Shown: one piece after another, positions 1 to 8,682 of the stretch
Layout: the number at the start of each line of letters is the position of its first letter
Numbering within the stretch: position 1 is the first letter of the stretch
Assembly (NCBI GenBank): GCA_000436695.1
Contig: HF992612.1
Coordinates: 1 to 27,793, forward strand
Direction of reading: 5' to 3'
DNA from: Prevotella sp. CAG:1185
GTDB taxonomy: Bacteria > Bacteroidota > Bacteroidia > Bacteroidales > Bacteroidaceae
Length of the DNA: 27,793 bases
Notes under the pieces: model-generated
The model's database searches: none
Seen by the model: only the letters and a program-made list of their open reading frames with translations
Told to the model about the DNA's origin: nothing
Made by a program: the position numbers and the translations under genes

Positions 1-2
1 GC

Positions 3-80
3 ATGATTGCCGCATCACGCGAAATGTCGGATGAACCTATTTTAGACAGCCTTTTTCAGTGGGTTTTCGGGCAGAACTAA
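3..80 (+). CDS. 3' end of an unidentified gene (partial)
   Basis: Frame 3 is open from the window edge to a TAA at 78-80, while the other two plus-strand frames stop within the first 35 bases. The visible peptide ends in SLFQWVFGQN. It is too short to assign a family. The 5' part lies outside the window. The next promoter begins only about 70 bases later, so this is a separate transcription unit from the fucosidase. Confidence 0.45.
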   Translation: MIAASREMSDEPILDSLFQWVFGQN

Positions 81-148
81 TAGTACTGTGCTTTATTTAC
101 ATTTATTAAGTGTCTAAAAGTTAAAGTATTTAAAATAGAAAGTCTGTA

Positions 149-180
149 TTTGTTGCTAATGCTAAAAAGTAGTATATTTG
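149..180 (+). promoter_or_regulatory. Bacteroidetes-type promoter of the fucosidase gene
   Basis: TTTG at 149-152 (-33) and TATATTTG at 173-180 (-7, consensus TAnnTTTG) are separated by 20 nt, the usual Bacteroidetes spacing. Transcription would begin near 187. This rules out the upstream TTG at 178 as a start codon and supports ATG 214. Confidence 0.75.
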
Positions 181-213
181 TTGAGTGTTAGCCAAACAAT
201 AAATAAAAATATC

Positions 214-1851
214 ATGAAATACAAAATTCTTTTGGCTTCTTTGTTGTCTGCCGTATTGCCTTTGTCTGCTCAGACATATCAGGTTACTGTGTCAGAAAAT
301 GATGAGCCTATGATGAAAGGTAAGTTTGAACCTACATGGCAGTCGCTTGAACAATATCAGGTGCCAGAGTGGTTCCGCAACGTAAAGTTCGGTATATGGG
401 CACATTGGGGACCGCAATGTGTTGAGGGTACGGGCGACTGGATGGCACGTTCGTTATATATAGAAGGTACGCGCGAATATAAATATCATGTAGAGCACTA
501 CGGACACCCGTCAGAAGTAGGCTTTAAGGATATAATACCTTTGTGGAAAGCCGAAAAATGGGACCCGGAAAAGTTGGTGGCTTTTTACAAGAAGATTGGT
601 GCCCAATATTTCTTTGCATTAGGCAATCATCACGATAACATGGATCTTTGGGACAGCAAGTATCAGCCGTGGAACTCAGTCAACATGGGTCCTAAGCGTG
701 ATATCCTGGCGGAGTGGGCTAAGGCTGCGCGCAAAAACGGACTGTATTTCGGTGTCAGTCTGCATGCCGACCATGCGTGGATATGGTATGAACCGTCGCA
801 GCGCCATGATACCATCGGACCTAAAAAAGGTATTCCTTATGACGGAAAACTGACAAAGGCCGACGGCAAGGGAAAATGGTGGGAAGGATACGACCCGCAG
901 GACCTTTATGCACAGAATCATCCGCTGAGCAAAGACAGCTGGAACAACAATTCAATACACGGGCAGTGGGCATGGGGCAACGGTGCCAATCTGCCTTCCA
1001 AGGAATTTTGCACAAACTTCTATAACCGCACGCTCGACGTGATTAACCGGTATAATCCCGATCTTCTGTATTTTGATGTAACGGGAGTGCCGTTCTATCC
1101 GTTTTGTGATGCCGGACTGAAGATTGCTGCCCACTTTTATAATCACAGCATGGCCACACACAAAGGCAAACTTGAGGCCGTGATGTTCGGCAAGATACTT
1201 AACGAGCAGCAGAAGCGCGCCCTTGTGTGGGACGTTGAACGCGGCGCACCAAACGAAATCATTGAGCGTCCTTGGCAGTCGTGTTCATGTATAGGCGGTT
1301 GGCATTACAATACAAGTATATACGAGAATAACGGATATAAATCGGCAGCCAATGTGGTGAAATTGCTGGTTGACATCGTAAGCAAGAACGGAAATCTGTT
1401 GTTAAGCGTGCCTCTGAGAGCCGACGGAACGTTTGATGAGAAAGAAGAAAAGATACTCAATGAGTTTGGCGACTGGATGGCCATAAACAAAGAGGCCATA
1501 TACGACACACGCCCGTGGGTGGTGTTTGGTGAAGGGCCAATAGCCGACTCTGACATACCGCTTAACGCGCAGGGATTTAACGAAGGCTCTTATGGCAATG
1601 CCGGAGCTGACGAGATAAGATTCACCACAAAGGGCAATACGCTTTATGCCATAGCCCTGGCGTGGCCTGCTGACGGCAGGGTTGTAGTTAAGTCGCTTGC
1701 CAAAGGCGGCAAGACTGCTCCGTGCGGTGATATTAAAAAGGTGGAACTGCTTGGCCACGGCAAAGTGAAGTTTGAGGTTACCGACAGCGGACTCGAAGTG
1801 ATGCTGCCCGAAAAACTTAACGACATTGCGCCTGTGCTGAGGATAAGATAA
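214..1851 (+). CDS. secreted alpha-L-fucosidase, GH29
   Basis: This 545-residue protein is predicted to remove alpha-linked L-fucose from glycans in the periplasm or at the cell surface. Residues 1-20 form a signal peptide ending in LSAQ. The GH29 fold is recognised from WAHWGPQ (residues 62-68), HHDNMDLWDS (139-148), RDILAEW (162-168) and the strand DLLYFDVTG (283-291). Asp288 there sits where GH29 enzymes carry the catalytic nucleophile; the acid/base residue varies in this family and is not assigned. The C-terminal part, about residues 440-545, looks like the beta-sandwich found after the GH29 barrel. A longer frame opens at TTG 178, but the promoter overlaps it, so ATG 214 is chosen. No SusC/SusD pair is adjacent, so this is not an obvious polysaccharide-utilisation locus. 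A FucP-like transporter lies 2 kb downstream. Substrate linkage cannot be told from sequence. Confidence 0.9.
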   Translation: MKYKILLASLLSAVLPLSAQTYQVTVSENDEPMMKGKFEPTWQSLEQYQVPEWFRNVKFGIWAHWGPQCVEGTGDWMARSLYIEGTREYKYHVEHYGHPSEVGFKDIIPLWKAEKWDPEKLVAFYKKIGAQYFFALGNHHDNMDLWDSKYQPWNSVNMGPKRDILAEWAKAARKNGLYFGVSLHADHAWIWYEPSQRHDTIGPKKGIPYDGKLTKADGKGKWWEGYDPQDLYAQNHPLSKDSWNNNSIHGQWAWGNGANLPSKEFCTNFYNRTLDVINRYNPDLLYFDVTGVPFYPFCDAGLKIAAHFYNHSMATHKGKLEAVMFGKILNEQQKRALVWDVERGAPNEIIERPWQSCSCIGGWHYNTSIYENNGYKSAANVVKLLVDIVSKNGNLLLSVPLRADGTFDEKEEKILNEFGDWMAINKEAIYDTRPWVVFGEGPIADSDIPLNAQGFNEGSYGNAGADEIRFTTKGNTLYAIALAWPADGRVVVKSLAKGGKTAPCGDIKKVELLGHGKVKFEVTDSGLEVMLPEKLNDIAPVLRIR

Positions 1852-1978
1852 GCCTTGTTCTTTCAGTAAAAACAATACCATGTTATGGCTTCTGTTCGCT
1901 CTGCCATGTGGCGATAGTCTGCGGGCAGCGACAGAGATGCCATTTATGGTTAAAGAATGTAAATAAAAATAGCCGCAA

Positions 1979-2010
1979 TTTGTACGTGCGGCAGAAATTA
2001 ATTACCTTTG
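1979..2010 (+). promoter_or_regulatory. promoter of the nif3-like/zinc-ribbon pair
   Basis: TTTG 1979-1982 and TACCTTTG 2003-2010 are separated by exactly 20 nt. A perfect 6-bp inverted repeat (1972-1977 with 1987-1992) overlaps the -33 box and could be an operator or simply chance. The start codon at 2028 leaves a leader of about 11 nt. Confidence 0.75.
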
Positions 2011-2027
2011 CACAAATATAATAATAA

Positions 2028-2825
2028 ATGCTGAAAAGCGTGAAAATAAGAGAAGTGGTTGATGCCCTTGAGCGTTTCGCGCCTCTGCCTCTGCAAGAGA
2101 GCTTTGATAATGCCGGCTTGCAGGTTGGATTAACGGAGGCGGAAGTTTCAGGGGCTTTATTGTGCCTTGACGTTACCGAAAAGGTGGTTGACGAAGCAGT
2201 GGCTTTGGGATGCAATCTCATTGTGAGCCATCATCCGTTGATTTTCCATGCGCTTAAGCGCATCACTTATGCTGACGATGTGCAGCGTGCTGTTGCCAAG
2301 GCTATAAAGAATGATATTACAATAGTTTCGATGCACACTAACATGGACAATGCCCTTGGCGGTGTCAACTTTAAGATAGCGGAGAAGATGGAGCTTGAGG
2401 ATTGCCGTTTCTTCGCGGAAAAGACTGTTGACGGCATTCAGTGCGGCAGCGGAGTGATAGGAGAGTTGCCGGAGGCTCTTGCAGCCGACGACTTTGTCAT
2501 TATGCTTAAGCGTACGTTCGACGTTGAGTGTGTGCAGTGTAATCAGCTTTTGCGCCGTCCTGTCAAGAAGGTTGCTCTTTGCGGAGGAGCCGGCTCATTC
2601 CTTCTGCCAGATGCGATAGCCCTTGGTGCTGACGCCTTTGTTACGGGCGAAATGCATTATCACGAGTATTTCGGGCATGAGCAGGAAATACAGATAGCCG
2701 TTATCGGCCATTATCAGAGTGAGCAGTATACTAATGAAATTTTTAAATCAATAATCGAGGAGAAGTGTCCGGGAGTTGTGGCTTATCTCACAAAGACCAA
2801 CACCAATCCTATAATTTATTTATAA
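2028..2825 (+). CDS. Nif3-like dinuclear metal-centre protein (YbgI/DUF34 family)
   Basis: This 265-residue protein belongs to the Nif3/YbgI family, whose toroid-forming members bind two metal ions; some are labelled GTP cyclohydrolase I type 2, but the physiological reaction is not settled. Visible signatures are the N-terminal SFDNAGLQVG (25-34), the metal-binding VSHHPLIF (66-73), MHTNMDNA, the GEMHYHEYF segment and a C-terminal GHYQSEQY, which together supply the expected His, Asp and Glu ligands. The length matches the short bacterial version (E. coli YbgI is about 247 residues) and lacks the central insert that makes many Firmicutes and Bacteroidetes homologues about 370 residues. The zinc-ribbon gene begins 4 nt after its stop, so the two are almost certainly co-transcribed. 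Confidence 0.88.
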   Translation: MLKSVKIREVVDALERFAPLPLQESFDNAGLQVGLTEAEVSGALLCLDVTEKVVDEAVALGCNLIVSHHPLIFHALKRITYADDVQRAVAKAIKNDITIVSMHTNMDNALGGVNFKIAEKMELEDCRFFAEKTVDGIQCGSGVIGELPEALAADDFVIMLKRTFDVECVQCNQLLRRPVKKVALCGGAGSFLLPDAIALGADAFVTGEMHYHEYFGHEQEIQIAVIGHYQSEQYTNEIFKSIIEEKCPGVVAYLTKTNTNPIIYL

Positions 2826-2829
2826 TAAT

Positions 2830-3681
2830 ATGGCTAAAAAGGATCCAACAGATTTGTCTGTAGAAGAGAAACTGAAAACTCTCTACCAGTTGCAAACCAC
2901 ATTGTCGGCTATCGATGAAAAGAGAGCGCTCAGAGGTGAGTTGCCTCTTGAAGTGCAGGACCTCGAAGATGAGATAGAAGGTCTTACAATACGTATAGAG
3001 AAAATAAAGAACGACATCACGGAATTCCAAAACGCCGTGGTTCAGAAAAAGGCTGAAATTAACGAGGCTCAGGCCAGCGTTGAGCGTTACAAGAAACAGC
3101 TCGATGATGTTAAGAACAACCGTGAGTATGACACTCTTAGCAAAGAAATCGAGTTCCAGTCGCTCGAAATAGAACTCTGCAACAAGAAAATAAGAGAGGC
3201 TAATGTTAAGATTGAGGAGAAAAACAAAGATCTTCAGAACAACGAAGAGCTGATAAAAGACCGCCGCATGGCTCTTGAAGAGAAGAAAAATGAGCTCGAC
3301 GAGATTATGGACGAGACAAGAGCCGAGGAGGATAAGCTTAAGGAAAGAGCCAAGGAACTTGAACTGAAGATAGAGCCGCGCCTTCTTGCAAGCTTTAAGC
3401 GTATACGCAAAAATGCCCGTAACGGACTGGGTATTGTTTACGTGCAGCGTGATGCATGTGGAGGATGTTTCAATAAGATACCGCCTCAGCGTCAGCTTGA
3501 TATCAAGATGCACAAGAAGATCATTGTCTGCGAATATTGCGGACGTATCATGATAGATCCTGAACTGGCTGGTGTCAAGACCGAGAAACCTGTTGAGGAG
3601 AAACCGAAACGTAAGCGCGTAATACGTAAGCGTACGGTTAAGAAAGAGGATGATGACGATTTTGTACCTGAAGAAAGATAG
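2830..3681 (+). CDS. coiled-coil C4 zinc-ribbon protein (COG1579 family)
   Basis: This 283-residue protein has a long charged helical region (about 10-190) consistent with a coiled-coil hairpin. A four-cysteine zinc ribbon follows, with C210-x2-C213 and C234-x2-C237. The tail (about 250-283) is Lys/Arg-rich and then acidic. The layout matches the COG1579 family (zf-RING_7), which in Bacteroidetes usually sits next to a nif3-like gene as it does here. It is predicted to be cytoplasmic and to bind nucleic acid or protein partners; no enzymatic residues are evident. The exact role is unknown. It is the second gene of a two-gene operon, and a hairpin follows the stop. Confidence 0.85.
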   Translation: MAKKDPTDLSVEEKLKTLYQLQTTLSAIDEKRALRGELPLEVQDLEDEIEGLTIRIEKIKNDITEFQNAVVQKKAEINEAQASVERYKKQLDDVKNNREYDTLSKEIEFQSLEIELCNKKIREANVKIEEKNKDLQNNEELIKDRRMALEEKKNELDEIMDETRAEEDKLKERAKELELKIEPRLLASFKRIRKNARNGLGIVYVQRDACGGCFNKIPPQRQLDIKMHKKIIVCEYCGRIMIDPELAGVKTEKPVEEKPKRKRVIRKRTVKKEDDDDFVPEER

Positions 3682-3706
3682 TCTTAATTCATAATTTATA
3701 TGGTTA

Positions 3707-3755
3707 CACGACGTTGACGCCCGTTTAATTTTTATAGTGGGCGTCTGTCGTCGTG
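3707..3755 (+). terminator. hairpin after the nif3-like/zinc-ribbon operon
   Basis: Arms 3707-3722 and 3739-3755 pair as 7 bp + 7 bp around a small internal loop (GGGCGTC and CGTCGTG blocks), with a 16-nt apical loop. There is no clear U-run after it, so it is a weaker terminator candidate than the others in the window. Confidence 0.5.
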
Positions 3756-3803
3756 TTCTAATGACAGATTGAAAGCAATAATAATCAAAATAACTTTACG
3801 ACC

Positions 3804-5045
3804 ATGAATCAAAAACCTAAGCAAAATTACACATTTGCGCTAATTGTCGTATTCATTGTGTGCTTCCTTATCGGATTTATCACTACAATGAATAATTCGA
3901 TGATTGCATTCTGCTCTGAAGCGTTCAACCTCTCAGCACAACAAGGACAGTATGTTAATACGGCCTTTTATGGCGCATATCTGCTGTCAATTCCGTTCGC
4001 ATTCCTGATGAGTAAGATTGGTTATAAAAACACCCTTATTCTCGGTCTCGCAGTATCTGGTATCGGTTTCGTTATCAATTCTATTGGTATTAATTCTGCC
4101 ATTGCCGCAGGTGCCAATGTCTATGCTATCTTCTTGGCTTCTATGTGCCTGGTGGCAATGGGTGTTGTAATGCTGCAGAATGTTTCCAATCCTTATGTCA
4201 TGGTGCTTGGTTCGCCTGAGAAAGGTGCGTTCCGCATGACTCTTAGCCAGGCACTTAACAGTGTTGCAACCACGGTGGCTCCTCTGTTTATCACTTATGT
4301 GATAATCAACGGCAAGGCTCCGGCACCTGAGTATGTTCCAGGCCCGTTCCTAGGACTCGGTATTTTCACAATTATTATTTGTCTTATCCTTGTATTCCTG
4401 AAATTGCCTAAGATTGACGAAGGCGCTCAGGCTGAGGCTGCCGGAGAGCATCACGAGTATAAGGACAGCGTGTTCAAGTATCCTCATGTATGGCTTGGCG
4501 CACTTGGCATCTTTATGTATATGGGTGTTGAAATCGGTGTTCCGTCAATGCTGCCTTACCGTTTCCAGATGCTTTATCCTGACATGGATTCTGCTGATCT
4601 TGCAGCTTTGGCAACACAGTATCTTGCATTCTATTGGGGAGGCATGATGGTCGGACGTTTTGTCGGAGCTGGTATCCTCACTAAATTCCAGCCGCGCCGA
4701 CTGCTTACAGCATGTGTATGTCTTGGCGTTTTGTGCATAGCCCTTTCGCTTTTACTTGTAGACAGCATGGTAGGCATTTGGTGTATGCTTGCAGCCGGAC
4801 TGTTCCACTCTGTAATGTGGCCGCTTATCTTCAACCTCGGTCTTCAGGCCCTTGGTCCTCACACAAAGGCTGCAACAGGTATCATCAACACAGGTGTTAT
4901 CGGTGCTGCAGTTCTTATGCCTGTTATGGGTTCTGTTGTTGATGCAACCGGTGTTGTTGTTGCAATGTGCATTATGTTTGTTTATTATGCATATATTGTA
5001 TGGTTCTGTAACTTCGGCAGTAAAATTGGTATTGACGTGAAATAA
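3804..5045 (+). CDS. sugar MFS transporter, FucP-like
   Basis: This 413-residue integral membrane protein has the hydrophobic profile of a 12-helix major facilitator. It resembles the FGHS group (L-fucose, glucose or galactose:H+ symporters). Helix 1 contains FLIGFITTMNNSMI, a pattern close to the FucP helix-1 region. The segment LSAQQGQYVNTAFYGAYLL and the phrase VMLQNVSNPYV are also typical. The cytoplasmic central loop lies at about 205-225. Proximity to the GH29 gene suggests fucose as a substrate, but the two are separated by an unrelated operon and the specificity is inference. Glucose/galactose or N-acetylhexosamine transport are the alternatives. The gene is monocistronic: a hairpin lies upstream and a strong terminator downstream. 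Confidence 0.85.
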   Translation: MNQKPKQNYTFALIVVFIVCFLIGFITTMNNSMIAFCSEAFNLSAQQGQYVNTAFYGAYLLSIPFAFLMSKIGYKNTLILGLAVSGIGFVINSIGINSAIAAGANVYAIFLASMCLVAMGVVMLQNVSNPYVMVLGSPEKGAFRMTLSQALNSVATTVAPLFITYVIINGKAPAPEYVPGPFLGLGIFTIIICLILVFLKLPKIDEGAQAEAAGEHHEYKDSVFKYPHVWLGALGIFMYMGVEIGVPSMLPYRFQMLYPDMDSADLAALATQYLAFYWGGMMVGRFVGAGILTKFQPRRLLTACVCLGVLCIALSLLLVDSMVGIWCMLAAGLFHSVMWPLIFNLGLQALGPHTKAATGIINTGVIGAAVLMPVMGSVVDATGVVVAMCIMFVYYAYIVWFCNFGSKIGIDVK

Positions 5046-5072
5046 TATTATACATATTATTATATATCTGAG

Positions 5073-5129
5073 TCCTCTTTCATCTTTGGTATTGTTGTAA
5101 GTCCAAGATGAAAGAGGATTTTCTTTTTT
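5073..5129 (+). terminator. intrinsic terminator of the sugar transporter gene
   Basis: The 17-nt left arm 5073-5089 pairs with 5103-5118, leaving one bulged base, with a 13-nt loop. TTTTCTTTTTT follows at 5119-5129. This is a classic Rho-independent terminator and isolates the transporter from the thiamin operon. Confidence 0.9.
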
Positions 5130-5168
5130 ATTATTTTTTATATTGTGAAAAATAAAATCGCACAAAAG

Positions 5169-5200
5169 TTTGGCGGTAATATTATAATGTCTTATCTTTG
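5169..5200 (+). promoter_or_regulatory. promoter of the thiamin operon
   Basis: TTTG 5169-5172 and TATCTTTG 5193-5200 are 20 nt apart. The predicted transcript start, near 5207, falls just before the TPP riboswitch, so the riboswitch forms the extreme 5' end of the mRNA. Confidence 0.85.
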
Positions 5201-5207
5201 CAATGTA

Positions 5208-5303
5208 CTAAAAAGGTGGTGCTGCGGCATTGATAGAGTTGCTTGCGGCTGAGAAGATACACATTGTACCGGTACGGGTAATGCCGAGGTCGGGATTTTT
5301 TGG
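5208..5303 (+). promoter_or_regulatory. TPP (THI-box) riboswitch
   Basis: The conserved THI-box core is readable: GGCTGAGA at 5247-5254, followed by ATAC, and ACGGGTAATGCCG at 5274-5286. Pairings fit the class: P1 by the A-run at 5210-5214 with the T-run at 5296-5301; P2 by GTGGT (5216-5220) with ATACAC (5257-5262); P3 in the variable arm between 5221 and 5247; P4 by ACC (5268-5270) with GGT (5288-5290); P5 by CGG with CCG around GTAATG. The aptamer begins a few bases after the predicted transcript start and lies 88 nt before thiD. The following 6-bp hairpin (5316-5321 with 5326-5331) may belong to the expression platform. TPP binding should lower expression of the downstream genes. Confidence 0.92.
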
Positions 5304-5390
5304 TGACATCGTTTCCTCAAACGTATTTGAGTATTTCGTGCGTTCCGTCTTTTTATTTGTACATATTGTCATAAGTAAAAAGGCATAAAA

Positions 5391-6227
5391 ATGAAGAGTT
5401 ACATTTCAGCATTGAGCATTGCCGGTTCTGATCCGTCGGGAGGTGCAGGCATTCAGGCCGATTTAAAGACATTTTCGGCGCTTGGTGTCTATGGCGCTGC
5501 TGCCATTACGGCCGTAACGGTGCAGAACACTATGGGCGTGAAGTATGTGCATGAACTGCCTCCGCAGGTGGTACACGACCAGATTGTGGCTGTTATGGAA
5601 GACATTCATCCTGATGCTGTCAAGATTGGTATGGTGAATGATGCCTCCACCCTTGATGCCATAATAAGTGCATTGACAGAGTTTCGTCCGCGTTTTCTTG
5701 TTGTTGATCCTGTCATGGTTTCAAGCAGCGGAAAGATGCTCATGACTTCAGATGCCCTTATTTTGCTTAAAGAGCGGCTGCTGCCCATGACAGATTTGCT
5801 CACTCCGAATATTCCTGAAGCATCAGTGTTGTCAGAAGAACCGTCTGATGAGCATTTCTGTGTTGACTCTGCAGCACGCGCAATTCTTGCTTATGGCACA
5901 GATGCCGTACTGATAAAGGGTGGTCATGCTTCAGGTAAGGCAAAGACGGATATGCTTTATTGCGGTTCTGGAGACAATATCTCAATTAATGAATTTTCAG
6001 CGCCTTCGGTTAATAGCCGTAATACCCACGGTACGGGGTGTACACTTTCATCGGCCATAGCGTCTTTTGTCGCCTGCGGCAACGACTTGATTACTGCGGT
6101 TGGTGAGGCTAAAAGGTATCTCACATCGGCACTTGTTGCCGGGGCGGACATCGTGGTTGGTAGTGGAACGGGTCCTTTGAACCACTTTTTCAAACCTAAG
6201 CCCGCAATTATTATTGATAAAGAATAA
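5391..6227 (+). CDS. thiD: hydroxymethylpyrimidine/phosphomethylpyrimidine kinase
   Basis: ThiD phosphorylates HMP and HMP-P to HMP-PP, the pyrimidine half of thiamin. The 278-residue length is normal for the family. Signatures are AGSDPSGGAGIQADLKTF (11-28), TAVTVQNTMGV, DPVMVSSSGKML, LIKGGHASG and the anion-hole/base region THGTGCTLSSAIA near residue 210. The protein belongs to the ribokinase-like fold and is cytoplasmic. It is the first gene after the TPP riboswitch, and thiE follows after 12 nt, so thiD-thiE-thiC form one operon. Start ATG 5391 follows an A-rich stretch, and no in-frame alternative is better placed. Confidence 0.96.
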   Translation: MKSYISALSIAGSDPSGGAGIQADLKTFSALGVYGAAAITAVTVQNTMGVKYVHELPPQVVHDQIVAVMEDIHPDAVKIGMVNDASTLDAIISALTEFRPRFLVVDPVMVSSSGKMLMTSDALILLKERLLPMTDLLTPNIPEASVLSEEPSDEHFCVDSAARAILAYGTDAVLIKGGHASGKAKTDMLYCGSGDNISINEFSAPSVNSRNTHGTGCTLSSAIASFVACGNDLITAVGEAKRYLTSALVAGADIVVGSGTGPLNHFFKPKPAIIIDKE

Positions 6228-6239
6228 TGACAAAAAAAT

Positions 6240-6878
6240 ATGAACAGACTTCAGTTTATCACACATTTCACTGACAAATATACTTATGTCGACTCTGCCC
6301 GTATTGCTCTTGAGGGCGGTTGCCGCTGGATACAGCTGCGTATGAAGGATGCAACTGAGTCAGAATTGGAGAACGTTGCATTGCAGGTGAAGAGTCTTTG
6401 TGCCGAATATGGTGCAAAGTTCATAATTGACGATAACGTCATGATGACAAAGCATATAGGTGCAGACGGAGTTCATCTTGGCAAAAACGATATGCCTGTT
6501 GATGAGGCAAGAAAGATTCTCGGCTCTAATTATATAATAGGTGGAACGGCTAATACATTTGATGATATATGCCGTCTTTATGCCCAAGGCGCAGATTATA
6601 TAGGTTGCGGTCCGTTCCGTTTTACCACTACAAAGAAGAATCTTGCAGCCATACTCGGCCTTGACGGATATGCCCGTCTGTTAAAACAGATGAATGAAAG
6701 GGGCATAAAGTTTCCGCTGATAGCAATCGGCGGCATAGGATATGATGATATTCCTGCACTTTTCAGAACTGGAGTCTCGGGCATTGCTCTTAGCGGAAGT
6801 GTACTGAGGGCAGCCGATCCTGTGAGTGAGATGCGGCGTATTGTCGATTTGATAAAGCAAAAGGAACAAACCTTATAA
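6240..6878 (+). CDS. thiE: thiamine-phosphate synthase
   Basis: ThiE joins HMP-PP and the thiazole phosphate (HET-P) to give thiamin phosphate. The 212-residue TIM-barrel protein shows WIQLRMKD (pyrophosphate/pyrimidine site), FIIDDNVMMTKHIGADGVHLGKNDMP, IIGGTANT, DYIGCGPFRFTTTKKN and IAIGGIG, all in family order. This is the better ThiE candidate of the two in the window, because it keeps GPFRFTTTK, the counterpart of the conserved GPxFxTxTK motif. It lies 12 nt after thiD and 7 nt before thiC, so it is translationally close to both. Confidence 0.94.
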   Translation: MNRLQFITHFTDKYTYVDSARIALEGGCRWIQLRMKDATESELENVALQVKSLCAEYGAKFIIDDNVMMTKHIGADGVHLGKNDMPVDEARKILGSNYIIGGTANTFDDICRLYAQGADYIGCGPFRFTTTKKNLAAILGLDGYARLLKQMNERGIKFPLIAIGGIGYDDIPALFRTGVSGIALSGSVLRAADPVSEMRRIVDLIKQKEQTL

Positions 6879-6885
6879 TATATTT

Positions 6886-8586
6886 ATGGAAAATAATGTA
6901 AGAATAACTTATCCGGGTTCAGAGAAAGTTTATTTGAAAGGTGAACTTTATCCCGAGATTCGTGTGGGAATGCGTGTTGTAAAACAGACACCCACTGTTA
7001 CTGTTGTAGGTGACAAACGCACGGAGCGCCCTAATCCTCCGGTGTATGTTTATGATACTTCTGGTCCTTACAGCGACCCGAATATTGTGACAGATGTACG
7101 CAAAGGTTTGCCAAGATTGCGCGAACCGTGGATATTGAAGCGTGGCGGAGTGGAGCGTCTGAAGGAAATTTCTTCTGAATACGGACGCATGAGACGTGAT
7201 GACCATTCGCTTGATTCTCTTCGTTTTGAGCATATAACATTGCCTCTTAGAGCAAAGGACGGCTGCCAGGTAAGTCAGCTGTACTATGCAAAGCAGGGCA
7301 TAATAACTCCTGAAATGGAGTATGTTGCCATACGTGAGAACATGAACTGCAAGGAACTTGGCATTGACACGCACATCACTCCTGAGTTTGTGCGCAGCGA
7401 GATAGCCGCAGGACGTGCCGTAATTCCGGCTAATATTAACCATCCTGAGGCTGAGCCTATGATTATAGGCCGTAATTTCCTCGTGAAGATAAACACAAAC
7501 ATTGGCAATTCTGCCACCACTTCGAGCATAGATGAGGAGGTGGAGAAGGCTGTATGGAGCTGTAAATGGGGTGGTGACACACTGATGGACCTGTCAACAG
7601 GAGCCAATATTCATGAGACACGAGAGTGGATTGTCCGCAACTGTCCTGTACCTGTAGGCACTGTGCCTATGTATCAGGCAATGGAGAAAGTGAAAGGTCA
7701 TGCAGAAGATCTTACTTGGGAACTGTTCCGCGACACACTTATCGAGCAGTGCGAACAGGGCGTTGACTATTTCACTATTCATTGTGGTATACGTCTTCAG
7801 AACATTCATCTTGCAGACAACCGCATGACAGGTATGGTTAGCCGTGGAGGAAGCATCATTTCTAAGTGGTGTCAGATGCATCAGAAAGAGAGTTTCCTTT
7901 ATGAGCATTTTGATGATATCTGCGATATCCTCGCCAAATATGACGTAGCCGTTTCGCTTGGCGACGGTTTGCGACCTGGCAGTGTATATGATGCCAACGA
8001 CCGTGCTCAGTTTGCCGAGCTTGACACGATGGGTGAGCTTGTTGAACGTGCGTGGGCGAAGAATGTTCAGGCATTTATCGAAGGTCCTGGCCATGTGCCA
8101 ATGGATAAGATTCCGGAGAATATGCAGCGTCAGATAGAGAAATGCCACAATGCTCCGTTCTATACGCTCGGTCCGTTGGTTACTGATATTGCGCCCGGTT
8201 ACGACCATATAACAAGTGCAATAGGTGCGGCTCAGATAGGATGGCTCGGCACTGCGATGTTGTGCTATGTAACGCCGAAAGAACATCTTGCCTTGCCAGA
8301 TCGCGACGATGTACGTGTCGGTGTGGTAACATATAAGCTTGCTGCCCATGCTGCCGATTTGGCAAAGCATCATCCAGGTGCAATGGTGCGCGATAATGCA
8401 TTGAGCAAAGCCCGTTATGAGTTCCGTTGGAAAGACCAGTTTAACCTGAGCCTTGATCCGGAGCGCGCACTTGAATATTATAAGACGGCAAATCATGTCG
8501 GCGGAAAATACTGTACGATGTGCGGACCTAACTTCTGCGCAATGCGTATAAGCCAGACTATAAAAGAAGGTGAGTGCGAAGTTTAG
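6886..8586 (+). CDS. thiC: phosphomethylpyrimidine synthase, radical SAM
   Basis: ThiC rearranges aminoimidazole ribotide to HMP-P using a [4Fe-4S] cluster and S-adenosylmethionine. The 566-residue length is normal for bacterial ThiC. The C-terminal cluster motif C543-x2-C546-x4-C551 (KYCTMCGPNFC) is intact. Other family landmarks are ARGDDHSL-like RRDDHSLDSLRF near residue 105, NTNIGNS, WGGDTLMDLSTG, EGPGHVPM and TPKEHLALP. It is the third gene of the riboswitch-controlled operon. The enzyme is oxygen-sensitive, which fits an anaerobe. A 173-nt gap with a hairpin separates it from thi4. Confidence 0.97.
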   Translation: MENNVRITYPGSEKVYLKGELYPEIRVGMRVVKQTPTVTVVGDKRTERPNPPVYVYDTSGPYSDPNIVTDVRKGLPRLREPWILKRGGVERLKEISSEYGRMRRDDHSLDSLRFEHITLPLRAKDGCQVSQLYYAKQGIITPEMEYVAIRENMNCKELGIDTHITPEFVRSEIAAGRAVIPANINHPEAEPMIIGRNFLVKINTNIGNSATTSSIDEEVEKAVWSCKWGGDTLMDLSTGANIHETREWIVRNCPVPVGTVPMYQAMEKVKGHAEDLTWELFRDTLIEQCEQGVDYFTIHCGIRLQNIHLADNRMTGMVSRGGSIISKWCQMHQKESFLYEHFDDICDILAKYDVAVSLGDGLRPGSVYDANDRAQFAELDTMGELVERAWAKNVQAFIEGPGHVPMDKIPENMQRQIEKCHNAPFYTLGPLVTDIAPGYDHITSAIGAAQIGWLGTAMLCYVTPKEHLALPDRDDVRVGVVTYKLAAHAADLAKHHPGAMVRDNALSKARYEFRWKDQFNLSLDPERALEYYKTANHVGGKYCTMCGPNFCAMRISQTIKEGECEV

Positions 8587-8651
8587 AGTTTATGTAGCTT
8601 TTACGTTTAGGCATTATTTAATTATAAGGCAGCATTATTGCCGGTTTATAT

Positions 8652-8682
8652 CTTGAAGGACATATTTATTTATGTCCTCAAG
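8652..8682. terminator. hairpin in the thiC-thi4 gap
   Basis: Left arm 8652-8664 pairs with 8671-8682 to give 12 bp with one bulged A and a 6-nt loop. There is no U-run on the plus side, so it may act as an mRNA-stability element, a partial terminator that sets the thiC:thi4 ratio, or a processing site. I see no second THI-box core in this gap. Confidence 0.45.

Noticed and set aside
178..213. N-terminal extension of the fucosidase from TTG 178
   Set aside because: It overlaps the -7 promoter box, and a signal peptide begins exactly at ATG 214.
214..5045. A fucose polysaccharide-utilisation locus
   Set aside because: There is no SusC/SusD pair, sensor or further glycosidase, and an unrelated operon separates the fucosidase from the transporter.
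7594..8496. 300-residue minus-strand frame inside thiC
   Set aside because: It is a shadow of the strongly supported thiC frame, with no recognisable domain and no promoter.
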